From positions 4,470 through 68,469 of the forward strand of contig DASTPE010000160.1 in the NCBI GenBank assembly GCA_035762345.1: a stretch of DNA of 64,000 nt. Direction: 5' to 3'. Positions 50,537 through 60,562 of the stretch are shown piece after piece. The stretch comes from SCGC-AG-212-J23 sp035762345 (GTDB taxonomy: Bacteria > Pseudomonadota > Gammaproteobacteria > Burkholderiales > SG8-39). Below the pieces are notes generated by a model. The model had not been told where the DNA came from. It worked only from the letters and a program-made list of their open reading frames with translations, and did no database searches. The translations under genes and the position numbers were made by a program. Within the stretch, counting starts at the first letter, position 1. Each line of letters starts with the position of its first letter.

Positions 50537-50652
50537 AGCCGGTGGAATTTAGCATGGAGCCACTCCCGACTTCCTTGCCATGAGTTTCGTCGCGGCAACG
50601 GCTTCATGGCCATCGGCCGCTTGGCGCGCTACATTGCGGTGGCGAGCCGCGC

Positions 50653-51813
50653 ATGAAAACTTCACTCGCGATCGTCGGCGCCGGGCCGGCGGGACTTCTG
50701 CTGTCGCACTTGCTGCACCTGGAGGGCGTCGACTCGGTCGTGCTCGAGTCGCGCACTCGTCAGGAGATCGAGGCAACGATACGTGCGGGCGTGCTCGAAC
50801 AGGGTACCGTCGACCTCCTTGCGTCGAGCGGCGTCGGAGAGCGCATGCAGCGCGAGGGCTTTGTGCACGAAGGCATCGTGCTGCGCTTCGCGGGCGCGAG
50901 CCACCGTATAGCGCTCACCGAGCTCACCGGGCGCTCGATCATGGTCTACGCGCAGCACGAGGTGATCAAGGACCTCGTGAAAGCGCGACTTGACGCGAAC
51001 GGAAAGGTTTTCTTCGGCGTGAAGGACGCCGCGCTCTACGACCTCGATTCCAGCTCGCCGAAAGTGCGCTTTCGCCGCGATCAAGGCGTGGAGGAGATCG
51101 AGGCCCAGTTTGTCGCCGGCTGCGACGGCTTTCACGGCGTATCGCGCCCATCGATCCCGTCCCGGCACCGGCACGAGTTCACGCGCACCTATCCGTTCGG
51201 CTGGTTCGGCATCCTCGTGGAAGCGCCGCCGTCGACTGCGGAGCTCATCTACGCGCACCACGAGCGCGGCTTCGCCCTCGTCAGCACCCGCTCGCCGGAG
51301 ATCCAGCGCTTGTACTTCCAGTGTGACCCGGAGGACGACCTGAAGCATTGGCCCGACGCGCGCATCTGGGACGAGCTCCACACTCGCCTCGCCACGCACG
51401 ACGGTTGGAAGCTCGCCGAAGGACGCATCTTCCAGCGCGGCATCATCGCCATGAGGAGCTTCGTGGTCGAGCCGATGCGCTACGGCCGGCTGTTCCTTGC
51501 CGGCGACGCCGCCCACATCGTGCCGCCCACCGGAGCCAAGGGACTCAACCTCGCCGTGAATGACGTGCGTGTCCTCGCTCGCGCGCTCGGCGACTATTTC
51601 AGGAGCGGCGGTGAGGAAGGCCTCAAGGGATACTCCGCGACCGCGCTCAAGCGCGTCTGGCGCGCCGAGCACTTCTCGTGGTGGATGACCTCCATGCTCC
51701 ACCGTTTCCACGACGACACGCCTTTCCAGCATCGCTTGCAGCTCGCCGAGCTGGATTACGTGGTGAGCTCCAAAGCCAAAGCGATAACGCTCGCCGAGAA
51801 CTACGTCGGCTGA
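50653..51813 (+). CDS. pobA: 4-Hydroxybenzoate 3-monooxygenase
   Basis: 386-residue FAD enzyme that hydroxylates 4-hydroxybenzoate to protocatechuate with NADPH and O2. The FAD motif GAGPAGLLLS is at residues 9-18, the GCDGFHG motif near 155 and RLFLAGDAAHIVPPTGAKGL near 278; length (394 in Pseudomonas) and order match PobA. It is transcribed alone, divergent from ilvA, without the usual adjacent PobR activator. Its product is the substrate of the LigAB dioxygenase encoded 43 kb away, so both may belong to one dispersed pathway. Confidence 0.93.
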   Translation: MKTSLAIVGAGPAGLLLSHLLHLEGVDSVVLESRTRQEIEATIRAGVLEQGTVDLLASSGVGERMQREGFVHEGIVLRFAGASHRIALTELTGRSIMVYAQHEVIKDLVKARLDANGKVFFGVKDAALYDLDSSSPKVRFRRDQGVEEIEAQFVAGCDGFHGVSRPSIPSRHRHEFTRTYPFGWFGILVEAPPSTAELIYAHHERGFALVSTRSPEIQRLYFQCDPEDDLKHWPDARIWDELHTRLATHDGWKLAEGRIFQRGIIAMRSFVVEPMRYGRLFLAGDAAHIVPPTGAKGLNLAVNDVRVLARALGDYFRSGGEEGLKGYSATALKRVWRAEHFSWWMTSMLHRFHDDTPFQHRLQLAELDYVVSSKAKAITLAENYVG

Positions 51814-51888
51814 TGCCAACGGCGAGACGCGGCTGCTCACGACCGAGCTAACGGCACGTTATTTCAAAATATGAACGCGGGCTTGCCG

Positions 51889-51906
51889 CGGTCATAAATC
51901 GGTAAT
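51889..51906 (+). promoter_or_regulatory. Pho box upstream of pstS
   Basis: The 18-base sequence CGGTCATAAATCGGTAAT matches the PhoB consensus of two CTGTCAT half-sites 11 bases apart at about 15 of 18 positions. A -10-like TACCCT at 51917-51922 starts 10 bases after it, the normal spacing for a PhoB-dependent promoter that lacks a -35. It lies 50 bases before the pstS ATG, so phosphate starvation should activate the operon. Confidence 0.8.
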
Positions 51907-51956
51907 AGCGGCTGCGTACCCTGCCTGCCTGTAGCTCACATTCGACAGGAGATCCC

Positions 51957-52940
51957 ATGAGGCTTTGGCCCATTGCCGCCGCCACAGCACTGGCGGCCGC
52001 GCCCGCTTTTGCACAGCAGAAGATCGTGAAGATCGACGGCTCGAGCACCGTGTTCCCGGTGACCGAGGCGGTCGCCGAGGAGTTCCAGAAAGCCAAGAAG
52101 CAGCAGGTCAAGGTGACCGTGGGCATCTCGGGCACCGGCGGCGGCTTCAAGAAGTTCTGCCGCGGAGAGACCGACATTTCCGGCGCCTCGCGCCCCATCC
52201 TCAAAGCGGAGATGGGAGAGTGCTCCAAGGCGGCGATCGAGTACTACGAGCTGCCGGTGGCGTTCGACGCGCTCACCGTGGTGATCAACCCCAAGAACAC
52301 CTTCATCAAGCAGCTGACCGTCGCGGAGATGAAGAAGATGTGGGAGCCGGCGGCGCAGGGCAAGGTGACGCGCTGGAACCAGGTCAATCCGGCGTGGCCG
52401 GATGCGCCGATGAAGCTCTTCGGGCCGGGCGCGGACTCGGGCACCTTCGACTACTTCACCGAGGCCGTGGTCGGCAAGTCGAAGTCCTCGCGCGGCGACT
52501 TCACGGCCTCGGAAGACGACAACGTGCTGGTGCAGGGCGTGTCGCGCGACGTGAACGGCCTGGGCTACTTCGGCTATGCCTACTATGTTGAGAACAAGGA
52601 CAAGCTGAAGGCGGTGCCGATCGTGAACGACAAGGGCCAGCCAGTCGAGCCCTCGCTGGATGCCGTGATCAAAGGGACGTATACGCCGCTCGCCCGGCCG
52701 ATCTTCATCTATGTGAACGCGAAGTCGCTCGACAAGCCGGAGGTGAAGGAATTCGCCGAGTATTACATGAAGAACGGCGCCAAGCTCGCGAAGGAAGTGA
52801 AGTATGTGCCGCTGCCAGACTCGGCCTACCACACGAGCTGGGATCACGTAGTCAAAGGCAAGAAGGGCACAGTATTCGGCGGCGTGCCGGAAGTTGGCGT
52901 CACCATCGATGAGTTACTGAAGCGCGAAGCGAAGCTCTAG
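51957..52940 (+). CDS. pstS: Phosphate ABC transporter binding protein PstS
   Basis: 327-residue periplasmic phosphate-binding protein. Signal peptide of about 19 residues (RLWPIAAATALAAAPAFA), then IDGSSTVFPVTEAVAEEF, the first phosphate loop, GTGGGFKKFCRGETDISGASR and GPGADSGTFDYF, which provide the other phosphate contacts. ATG 51957 has AGGAGA upstream. A Pho box precedes it and a terminator separates it from pstC, so it can be made in excess over the membrane parts, as needed for a binding protein. Confidence 0.96.
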   Translation: MRLWPIAAATALAAAPAFAQQKIVKIDGSSTVFPVTEAVAEEFQKAKKQQVKVTVGISGTGGGFKKFCRGETDISGASRPILKAEMGECSKAAIEYYELPVAFDALTVVINPKNTFIKQLTVAEMKKMWEPAAQGKVTRWNQVNPAWPDAPMKLFGPGADSGTFDYFTEAVVGKSKSSRGDFTASEDDNVLVQGVSRDVNGLGYFGYAYYVENKDKLKAVPIVNDKGQPVEPSLDAVIKGTYTPLARPIFIYVNAKSLDKPEVKEFAEYYMKNGAKLAKEVKYVPLPDSAYHTSWDHVVKGKKGTVFGGVPEVGVTIDELLKREAKL

Positions 52941-52964
52941 GAAGTCGCCTTTTTGACGATAGCC

Positions 52965-52999
52965 AACCCGCCCGTGAAACGCTCTCCGGGCGGGTTTTT
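52965..52999 (+). terminator. Terminator between pstS and pstC
   Basis: A 10-base-pair stem (AACCCGCCCG at 52965-52974 with CGGGCGGGTT at 52987-52996, loop of 12) runs into TTTTT. It lies 25 bases after the pstS stop and 29 before the pstC start, so partial termination would set a high ratio of PstS to permease. Confidence 0.85.
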
Positions 53000-53027
53000 C
53001 TTTTTATAGAATCGCGGGGCTCTCTGG

Positions 53028-53975
53028 ATGTCCGCCGTCCCCGGCCACAGCACGCTGATGGACACCACTCTTCAAGGCGAACGCCTCGCGAAGCGCCGCG
53101 CGCGCATCGTGCGCGAGCGCGTGATCGAGCTGGTGCTGTTCCTCGCCGCGCTGGTGTCGGTGTTCACCACGGTTGGCATTGTCTACATCCTGGTGAAGGA
53201 ATCGGTGGTGTTCTTCACCGAGGTGCCGATCCTTAAGTTCCTTACCGACACGCAGTGGACGCCGCTTTTCGACGATGCCCATTTCGGCATCGTCGTGCTG
53301 CTCTCCGGCACGCTCACGAGCTCAGCGGTCGCGCTCTTGATCGCAATCCCGCTCGGCACGGTGATTGCGATCTACCTTTCGGAGTTCGCGCGATTCCGGG
53401 TGCGCGAGGTGGCGAAGCCCTTCCTCGAGCTGCTCGGCGGCGTGCCGACCATCGTTTACGGCTACTTCGCGCTGCTCTTCGTGACCCCGCTCCTGCAGCG
53501 CATCTATCCCGAGCTGCCGGGCTTCAACCTGCTGTCGGCGGGAATCGTGATGGGCATCATGATCATCCCGTACGTGAGCTCGATCTCGGAGGACGCGATG
53601 CGCGCGGTGCCGATGAGCCTGCGCGAGGGCTCCTATGCGATGGGAGCGACCCGCTTCCAGACCGCCGTCAAGGTGGTCGTGCCTGCGGCGTTTTCGGGCA
53701 TCGCCTCAGCCTACATCCTCGGCATCTCGCGCGCGGTGGGCGAAACCATGATCCTCGCGGTCGCGGCCGGCATGCAGCCCAACCTGACGTTTAACCCGCT
53801 CGAGCCAGCGGCGACGATCACGGCCTATATCGTGCAAGTCGCGCTCGGCGACCTGCCGCACGGCTCGATTGGCTACCAGACGATCTTCGCCGCCGGGCTG
53901 ACGCTGATGCTCTTCACGCTCGCCTGCAACATCGCCGGCCACATGCTGCGCAAGACTTTCCGCGAGGCCTACTGA
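53028..53975 (+). CDS. pstC: Phosphate ABC transporter permease PstC
   Basis: 315-residue inner-membrane permease, one half of the phosphate channel. Six hydrophobic helices are seen; the ATPase-contact loop is in SEDAMRAVPMSLREGSYAMGATRFQTAV. The conserved ELLGGVPTIVYGYFALLFV segment and SRAVGETMILAVAAG are typical. ATG 53028 has a CTCTGG just upstream; the Met 10 codons later is an alternative start. The next gene pstA begins 1 base after its stop. Confidence 0.95.
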   Translation: MSAVPGHSTLMDTTLQGERLAKRRARIVRERVIELVLFLAALVSVFTTVGIVYILVKESVVFFTEVPILKFLTDTQWTPLFDDAHFGIVVLLSGTLTSSAVALLIAIPLGTVIAIYLSEFARFRVREVAKPFLELLGGVPTIVYGYFALLFVTPLLQRIYPELPGFNLLSAGIVMGIMIIPYVSSISEDAMRAVPMSLREGSYAMGATRFQTAVKVVVPAAFSGIASAYILGISRAVGETMILAVAAGMQPNLTFNPLEPAATITAYIVQVALGDLPHGSIGYQTIFAAGLTLMLFTLACNIAGHMLRKTFREAY

Positions 53976-53976
53976 T

Positions 53977-54912
53977 ATGGCCGCCGCCGCTCCTGTCGCG
54001 AACCACGCCGAGCTTCGAGCGTTGATCGGCCAGCACAAGCGCTGGGACGCGATCTTCGCGGTCTGCGGGCTGCTGGCCCTCATGGTCGGCGTGCTGACCT
54101 TCGCCGCGCTCTTCGTCGACATGGCGCTCGACGGCTTCGGGCGCCTGTCGTGGGACTTCTTCACAAGCTACCCGTCGCGCCGCCCCGGCCAGGCGGGGAT
54201 CCTGTCGGCGTGGGTCGGCTCCACGCTCGTCATGGTCGTCACTGCGTTCTTCGCGGTGCCACTCGGGGTCGCCGCCGGCGTGTACCTCGAGGAGTACGCG
54301 TCGAAGAACTGGGTCACCGACGTGATCGAGATCAACATCACCAACCTCGCCGGCGTGCCCTCGATCGTGTACGGGCTGCTTGCGCTGGGTCTTTTCGTCT
54401 ACCAGTTCGGGTTCGGTCAGAGCATTCTTTCCGCCGGCCTGACGCTCGCGCTGCTCATCCTGCCGGTGGTGATCGTGGCGACGCGCGAGGCGATCCGCTC
54501 GATCCCGCAGTCGATCCGCGAGGGCTCGTACGCGCTCGGCGCGACGCAGTGGCAGACGGTGCGCTACCACATCTTGCCGTACTCCTCGGCCGGGATTCTG
54601 ACCGGCGTCATCATCGGCATGGCGCGCGCGATCGGGGAGACCGCGCCGATCATCACGATCGGCGCCCTTACCTTCATCGCCTTCCTGCCGCCCTCGCCGA
54701 TCACGAGCCAGCCGCCCTTCGTGTCGTTTGAATGGCTGATGTCGCCGTTCACGGTGATGCCGATCCAGATGTTCAACTGGACTTCGCGGCCCGAGGCCGC
54801 GTTTCACGCCAATGCCGCCGCCGCCGGCTTCGTGCTCGTCATCATGACGCTCGCCATGAACGGGCTCGCGATCTGGCTGCGCTACCGGCTGCGGCGCAAC
54901 ATCAAGTGGTGA
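53977..54912 (+). CDS. pstA: Phosphate ABC transporter permease PstA
   Basis: 311-residue second permease of the phosphate importer, forming the channel with PstC. The N-terminal 30 residues are cytoplasmic, then helices begin at IFAVCGLLALMVGVL. The loop for contact with PstB is SIPQSIREGSYALGATQWQTV, and SIVYGLLALGLFV and MARAIGETAPIITIGA are family segments. It is one base after pstC and 6 bases before pstB, so all are one operon. Confidence 0.95.
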   Translation: MAAAAPVANHAELRALIGQHKRWDAIFAVCGLLALMVGVLTFAALFVDMALDGFGRLSWDFFTSYPSRRPGQAGILSAWVGSTLVMVVTAFFAVPLGVAAGVYLEEYASKNWVTDVIEINITNLAGVPSIVYGLLALGLFVYQFGFGQSILSAGLTLALLILPVVIVATREAIRSIPQSIREGSYALGATQWQTVRYHILPYSSAGILTGVIIGMARAIGETAPIITIGALTFIAFLPPSPITSQPPFVSFEWLMSPFTVMPIQMFNWTSRPEAAFHANAAAAGFVLVIMTLAMNGLAIWLRYRLRRNIKW

Positions 54913-54918
54913 CTTAAT

Positions 54919-55713
<795 letters not shown>

Positions 55714-55723
55714 TGGGCAGCCC

Positions 55724-56419
55724 GTGGAAATGACTGAGCACGCCTCCAAGCAGTACGACCTCGATCTCGGGTCGATCCGCTCGCGCGTGCTCGCCATGGG
55801 CGGGCTGGTCGAGTCGCAGATCCGGCGCGCGATCGATTCACTCACCACCGGCAACGTCGCGCTCTCCGACGAGGTTATCGCCGCCGACCACAAGGTGAAC
55901 GCGATGGAGGTGGGGCTGGACGGCGACTGCAGCCAGCTGATTGTGCGTCGTCAGCCCGCGGCGAGTGACCTGCGCATGATCTTCGCGATCATGAAGACGG
56001 TCACCGACCTCGAGCGGATCGGCGACGAGGCGCAGAAGATCGCGCGCATGGCGAAGAACATCCACGAACGCGGCACGTCGGCCCCGCCGGTGGTCGAGGT
56101 GCGCCACGCCGCCGACGCGGCGATCTCGATGCTCCGGCGCACGCTCGACTGCTTTGCGCGCCTCGATGCCGACGCTGCCGCCGAGGTGATTCGCGACGAC
56201 GCCGGCATCGACACCGAGTTCCGCTCGATCCTGCGCCAGCTCATCACCTACATGATGGAAGACCCGCGCACCATCTCGACCGCGCTCGAGATCGTGTGGA
56301 TCGCCAAGGCGATCGAGCGCATCGGCGATCACGCGAAGAACATGGCCGAGTACGTGATCTATATCGTGAAGGGCACCGACGTGCGGCACACGGGCGCGCC
56401 CAAGTCCGGGTTCGCCTAA
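55724..56419 (+). CDS. phoU: Phosphate signalling protein PhoU
   Basis: 231-residue all-helical cytoplasmic regulator that links the Pst transporter to the PhoR kinase and keeps it quiet when phosphate is plentiful. It shows the twofold repeat of the family: RVLAMGGLVESQIRRAID and a second copy around FRSILRQLITYMMED, with metal-binding E/D-rich stretches (DLERIGDEAQKIARMAK and AIERIGDHAKNMAEYV). The start may be GTG 55724 (GGGCAG upstream) or ATG 55730. Its stop overlaps the phoB ATG (TAATG). Confidence 0.95.
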   Translation: MEMTEHASKQYDLDLGSIRSRVLAMGGLVESQIRRAIDSLTTGNVALSDEVIAADHKVNAMEVGLDGDCSQLIVRRQPAASDLRMIFAIMKTVTDLERIGDEAQKIARMAKNIHERGTSAPPVVEVRHAADAAISMLRRTLDCFARLDADAAAEVIRDDAGIDTEFRSILRQLITYMMEDPRTISTALEIVWIAKAIERIGDHAKNMAEYVIYIVKGTDVRHTGAPKSGFA

Positions 56420-57105
56420 TGAGCGCCACGGTGCTCGTGGTCGAGGACGAGCCGCACATCCAGGAGCTGGTCGCGGTGAACCTGGAGCACATCGGCCACA
56501 AGGTACTGCGCGCGGCGAGCGCCGAGGAAGCCGAGGCCACCATCCGTAACGCGCTACCCGACGTGCTGGTGCTCGACTGGATGCTGCCCGGCGAGTCCGG
56601 GCTCGCGTTCGCGCGGCGCCTGCGCGCCGACGAGCGCACGCGCGAGCTGCCGATCCTGATGCTCACGGCGCGCGCCATGGAGCACGACAAGATCTCGGGG
56701 CTCGAGGCGGGTGCCGACGATTACCTCACCAAGCCGTTCTCGCCCAAGGAGCTTGCAGCACGCATCAAGGCGGTGCTCAGGCGCCGCGCACCGCAGCTTT
56801 CCGGCGACGCGGTCGAGGCCGAAGGGCTGCGGCTCGATCCGGCCACCCGTCGCGTCACCGCGCACGGCAAGCGCGTGGAGCTTTCGCCCTCGGAGTTCCG
56901 ACTTCTGCACTTCCTCATGACGCATCCCGAGCGGGTCTACAGCCGCGCTCAGCTCCTTGACCACGTCTGGGGCGATCACGTCTTCATCGAGGAGCGCACG
57001 GTCGACGTGCATATCCGCCGCCTGCGCAAGGCGCTCGAGCCGAGCGGCCACGATCGCCTGATCGACACGGTGCGCGGCTCGGGCTACGGGTTTCGCACCG
57101 ATTGA
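56419..57105 (+). CDS. phoB: Phosphate regulon response regulator PhoB
   Basis: 228-residue OmpR-family regulator that binds Pho boxes when phosphorylated. Receiver domain with VEDEPHI, phospho-Asp in VLVLDWMLPGESG (about residue 53), the Thr of MLTARAME and the Lys of LTKPFSPKEL; winged-helix domain with LSPSEFRLLHFLMTHPERVYS and the end SGYGFRTD. The Trp following the phospho-Asp (LDWMLPG) is characteristic of PhoB. ATG 56419 overlaps phoU, and the stop overlaps the phoR start. Confidence 0.95.
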   Translation: MSATVLVVEDEPHIQELVAVNLEHIGHKVLRAASAEEAEATIRNALPDVLVLDWMLPGESGLAFARRLRADERTRELPILMLTARAMEHDKISGLEAGADDYLTKPFSPKELAARIKAVLRRRAPQLSGDAVEAEGLRLDPATRRVTAHGKRVELSPSEFRLLHFLMTHPERVYSRAQLLDHVWGDHVFIEERTVDVHIRRLRKALEPSGHDRLIDTVRGSGYGFRTD

Positions 57106-58400
57106 GCGTGGTTTATAGAAACACCCTGGCTTGGACTGCAGGGTTCGCCGCGGCCGGTTTTCTGGCCGGCCTGCTCGTCAGCGCGGCATGGGGCTGGGGA
57201 GTGTTCGCCGCGGGCCTGCTTGCGCTGCTTCTCTGGCATACGCAGCACCTTTCGCGCCTGCACCGCTGGCTGGCGAACCCGCTGCCAGGCCAAGTGCCGG
57301 AAGGCGAAGCTATCTGGGACGAGGTGCTCGCCGCGCTGCACCGGCTGGAGCGCGACGCCGCGAAGCGCGAGCACGGCCTCGCGGACGCTCTCGCGCGCAT
57401 GCGCCGCGCGGTGCAGGCGCTGCCCGACGGTGTAGTGATCCTCGACGGTGCAAACCGCATCGAATGGTGCAACCGCACCGCCGAACGGCAACTCATGCTC
57501 GACGCCCGCGCCGACCTCGGCCAGAACATCGCCAACCTCGTGCGCGAGCCCGAGTTCGTGGAGTACGTGCGCGAGCCGCAGGACAGGCCGGTGCGCGTCA
57601 CCCGTGCACAGGGCACCGCGCTGTCGCTGCAGCTCATCCCCGTCGGCGAGACGCAGAAGTTGCTGCTCACACGCGACGTCACGCACACCGAGCGCGTCGA
57701 CGCGATGCGGCGCGATTTCGTCGCCAACGTGTCCCACGAGCTGCGCACTCCGCTCACCGTGCTGGTGGGCTTCCTTGAAACAGTGCGCGAGCTCAAGCTC
57801 GACCCGCAGCGCCAGCGCGATTACCTCGGCATGATGCAGGAGCAAGCCGCGCGCATGCAGCGCATCATCGACGACCTGCTGACGCTATCCGCGCTCGATG
57901 CCGCACCTCCGGCCGCCACCGACAAGCGGGTCGCAGTGCGGCCGCTGCTCGAGCGACTGAGAGCGGATGCCGAGGCGCTTTCCGGAGGAAAGCATACGAT
58001 CAAGCTGATTATCGACACACCGAACGACGTGCTCGGCGTGGACAGCGAGCTCGCGAGCGCTTTTGGCAACCTGGTGAGCAACGCCATACGCTATACGCCG
58101 CCGGGCGGCACAGTAACGCTCGCCTGGCGCGAAGGCGCCGATGGCGCGCGCTTCAGCGTCGAGGATACCGGCATCGGCATCGAGCCCGAGCACATCCCGC
58201 GGCTCACCGAGCGGTTCTACCGGGTCGATCGCAGCCGCTCGCGCGAGACCGGAGGCACCGGCCTCGGCCTCGCAATCGCAAAGCACGCGCTCGCGCGCCA
58301 CGATGCCACGCTCGAGATCGAGAGTGAGCTCGGCAAAGGCAGCCGCTTCAGCGCGCGCTTTCCCGCGCGGCGCCTGGCCGCGCAGGGCGTGACGAGCTAG
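57102..58400 (+). CDS. phoR: Phosphate regulon sensor histidine kinase PhoR
   Basis: 432-residue kinase partner of PhoB. An N-terminal pair of hydrophobic helices (about residues 8-45) is followed by a PAS domain (AVQALPDGVVILDGANRIEWCN near 105), the dimerisation helix with the phospho-His in NVSHELRTPLTVLVGF, and an ATPase domain with NLVSNAIRYTP, VEDTGIGIEPEHIPRLTERFYRVD in two motifs and GGTGLGLAI. There is no large periplasmic sensor, as usual for PhoR, which senses via PstB/PhoU. The start TTG 57102 overlaps the phoB stop by 4 bases. The end overlaps the convergent helicase gene by 4 bases. Confidence 0.94.
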   Translation: MSVVYRNTLAWTAGFAAAGFLAGLLVSAAWGWGVFAAGLLALLLWHTQHLSRLHRWLANPLPGQVPEGEAIWDEVLAALHRLERDAAKREHGLADALARMRRAVQALPDGVVILDGANRIEWCNRTAERQLMLDARADLGQNIANLVREPEFVEYVREPQDRPVRVTRAQGTALSLQLIPVGETQKLLLTRDVTHTERVDAMRRDFVANVSHELRTPLTVLVGFLETVRELKLDPQRQRDYLGMMQEQAARMQRIIDDLLTLSALDAAPPAATDKRVAVRPLLERLRADAEALSGGKHTIKLIIDTPNDVLGVDSELASAFGNLVSNAIRYTPPGGTVTLAWREGADGARFSVEDTGIGIEPEHIPRLTERFYRVDRSRSRETGGTGLGLAIAKHALARHDATLEIESELGKGSRFSARFPARRLAAQGVTS

Positions 58401-60541
58401 GCCGCCTGCAGCTTGGCCACCGCAAGCGCGAGCCACTTCACGCCCTGGTTGCCGAAATTGACCTGAACGCGCGCCTCGCTGCCCTGACCCTCGGCGTCGA
58501 TGATGACCCCGCTGCCGAACTTGGGGTGGAGCACGTTCTGGCCGATGCGGAAGCCGCCCACCTCCCTTACAGATGAACGAGGGAAAGGAGTCTTCGTTTG
58601 TCTGGAAAAGTCTGCGGTAAACGTCTTCTGGCGCGAGAACCGCGGCGTGAGCCATTTGAGCAGCGGTTGCGGGATCTCCTCGAGGAAGCGCGACGGGATG
58701 TTGCACCGCGTCTGGCCGTGCAGCATGCGGGTCTGGGCATGCGAAAGGTAAAGCCGGTGGCGCGCGCGGGTGATTGCCACGTAGGCGAGGCGCCGCTCCT
58801 CCTCCAGCCCGTCCCGCTCGCTCACGCTTTGCTCGTGCGGGAAGAGGCCCTCCTCGAGCCCCGACATGAACACGACGTCGAACTCGAGGCCCTTGGCCGA
58901 ATGCACTGTCATCATCTGCAGCGCATCCTGGCCTTCGGCCGCCTGGTGCTCGCCCGCTTCGAGCGCTGCGTGCGTGAGGAACGCGGTAAGCGGGTCGACC
59001 GCTTCCCCAGATTCGCTTAGCCGCTCTTCGTCGGTAAACGCCGCCGCGGCGTTCACGAGCTCCTCCAGGTTCTCGATCCGATCGGCTCCCTCGCGCTCGG
59101 TCTTGTAGTGCTCGATGAGGCCGCTTTTCGCGATCACCGCTTCGACGACTTCCTTGAGCGGCAGCGCTTGCGTCTGGCTCCTCACATCCTCGATCAGCTT
59201 CTTGAAGACGGCGGCCTTCGACCCGTCGGCCACTTTCATCAGCGAAGCGCCGCCTTGCTTGGCCGCGTCCTGGAGCTGCTCGATGGTGCGCGCGCCGATG
59301 CCGCGCGGCGGAAAGTTGGCGACCCGCAGGAAAGCGTTGTCGTCATCCGGCATGGCGACGAGCCGCAGGTAGGCGAGCGCGTGCTTCACCTCGGCGCGCT
59401 CGAAGAACCGTAAGCCCCCGTAGACGCGGTACGGAATGCCCTGCGAGAACAGCGCATGCTCCACCACTCGCGATTGCGCATTCGAGCGGTAGAGCACTGC
59501 CATTTGCGAGAGCGGTGTACCCTCGCGCGCGAGCGCCTGCACTTCTTCGACGATCCAGCGCGCCTCGTCGGCGTCGGACTCCCCCTCGAACACCCGCACC
59601 GGCTCGCCGTTGCCTGCGGCCGTCCACAAGTTCTTGCCGAGGCGATTGCGGTTGTTGGCGATGAGGGCGTTGGCGGCGTCGAGGATATTCCCGTGCGAGC
59701 GGTAGTTCTGCTCCAGGCGTATCACGCGCGCGACCTTGAACTCGCGCTCGAAGTCGGCCATGTTACCGACGTACGCGCCACGAAAGGTGTAGATCGACTG
59801 GTCGTCATCGCCGACGCAGAAGAACTTCGCGTCTTGCGAGCGAAAGAGCTTCAGCCAGCGGTACTGCAGGCGGTTCGTATCCTGGAACTCATCCACCAAG
59901 ATGTGCCGAAAGCGCCTCGCGTAGTGCTCCCGCAGGATTTCGTTTCTTGAAAGAAGTTCGTAAGAGCGGACCAGCAGTTCCGGAAAGTCCACGACACCCT
60001 CGCGTTGGCACTGCTCATCGTAGGCGGCATAGAGCTCGGCGAAACGGCGCGTGGTTTCGTCCGCAGGCGGCACATCGCGCGCGCGTACGCCTTCTTCCTT
60101 GCGGTCGTTGATGAAGTACTGCACCTCGCGCGCCGGAAACCGCTCTTCGTCGACGTTCAATGCCTTCAACAGGCGCTTGATTGCGGCGAGCTGGTCCTGC
60201 GAGTCGAGGATTTGGAACGTCGGGGGCAAACCAGCCTCGCGGGCGTGGGCGCGCAGCATACGGCTGCACAGGCCGTGGAACGTGCCGATCCACATGCCAC
60301 GCGGGTTCAGCGTCATCATCGCCGCGACTCGCGTCAGCATCTCGCGCGCCGCTTTGTTGGTGAACGTGACAGCGAGGATGCCCGACGGCGCGACGCGCTC
60401 GCCTTTGATGAGCCAGGCGATCCGCGTAGTGAGCACGCGCGTCTTGCCGCTGCCCGCGCCGGCGAGGATCAGCGCATGCTCATCCGGCAGGGTGACCGCG
60501 GCGAGCTGCTCGGGGTTGAGGTGTTCGAGGTGAAGCGACAA
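58397..60541 (-). CDS. uvrD: UvrD/Rep-family ATP-dependent DNA helicase
   Basis: 714-residue superfamily 1A helicase for mismatch and excision repair. Motifs in order: Walker A GAGSGKTRVLTTR (about residue 28), Ia TFTNKAAREM, II VDEFQDTN, III GDDDQSIYTFRGA, IV RLEQNYRS, V MTVHSAKGLEFDVV and VI VAITRARHRLYLS. The C-terminal Tudor-like end (IGQNVLHPKFGSGVIID) is typical of UvrD/PcrA. It is convergent with phoR (4-base overlap). Rep is the alternative, but length and C-terminal domain favour UvrD. Confidence 0.93.
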   Translation of the reverse strand: MSLHLEHLNPEQLAAVTLPDEHALILAGAGSGKTRVLTTRIAWLIKGERVAPSGILAVTFTNKAAREMLTRVAAMMTLNPRGMWIGTFHGLCSRMLRAHAREAGLPPTFQILDSQDQLAAIKRLLKALNVDEERFPAREVQYFINDRKEEGVRARDVPPADETTRRFAELYAAYDEQCQREGVVDFPELLVRSYELLSRNEILREHYARRFRHILVDEFQDTNRLQYRWLKLFRSQDAKFFCVGDDDQSIYTFRGAYVGNMADFEREFKVARVIRLEQNYRSHGNILDAANALIANNRNRLGKNLWTAAGNGEPVRVFEGESDADEARWIVEEVQALAREGTPLSQMAVLYRSNAQSRVVEHALFSQGIPYRVYGGLRFFERAEVKHALAYLRLVAMPDDDNAFLRVANFPPRGIGARTIEQLQDAAKQGGASLMKVADGSKAAVFKKLIEDVRSQTQALPLKEVVEAVIAKSGLIEHYKTEREGADRIENLEELVNAAAAFTDEERLSESGEAVDPLTAFLTHAALEAGEHQAAEGQDALQMMTVHSAKGLEFDVVFMSGLEEGLFPHEQSVSERDGLEEERRLAYVAITRARHRLYLSHAQTRMLHGQTRCNIPSRFLEEIPQPLLKWLTPRFSRQKTFTADFSRQTKTPFPRSSVREVGGFRIGQNVLHPKFGSGVIIDAEGQGSEARVQVNFGNQGVKWLALAVAKLQAA

Positions 60542-60562
60542 GCCCCGATTCTAAACCGGCGA

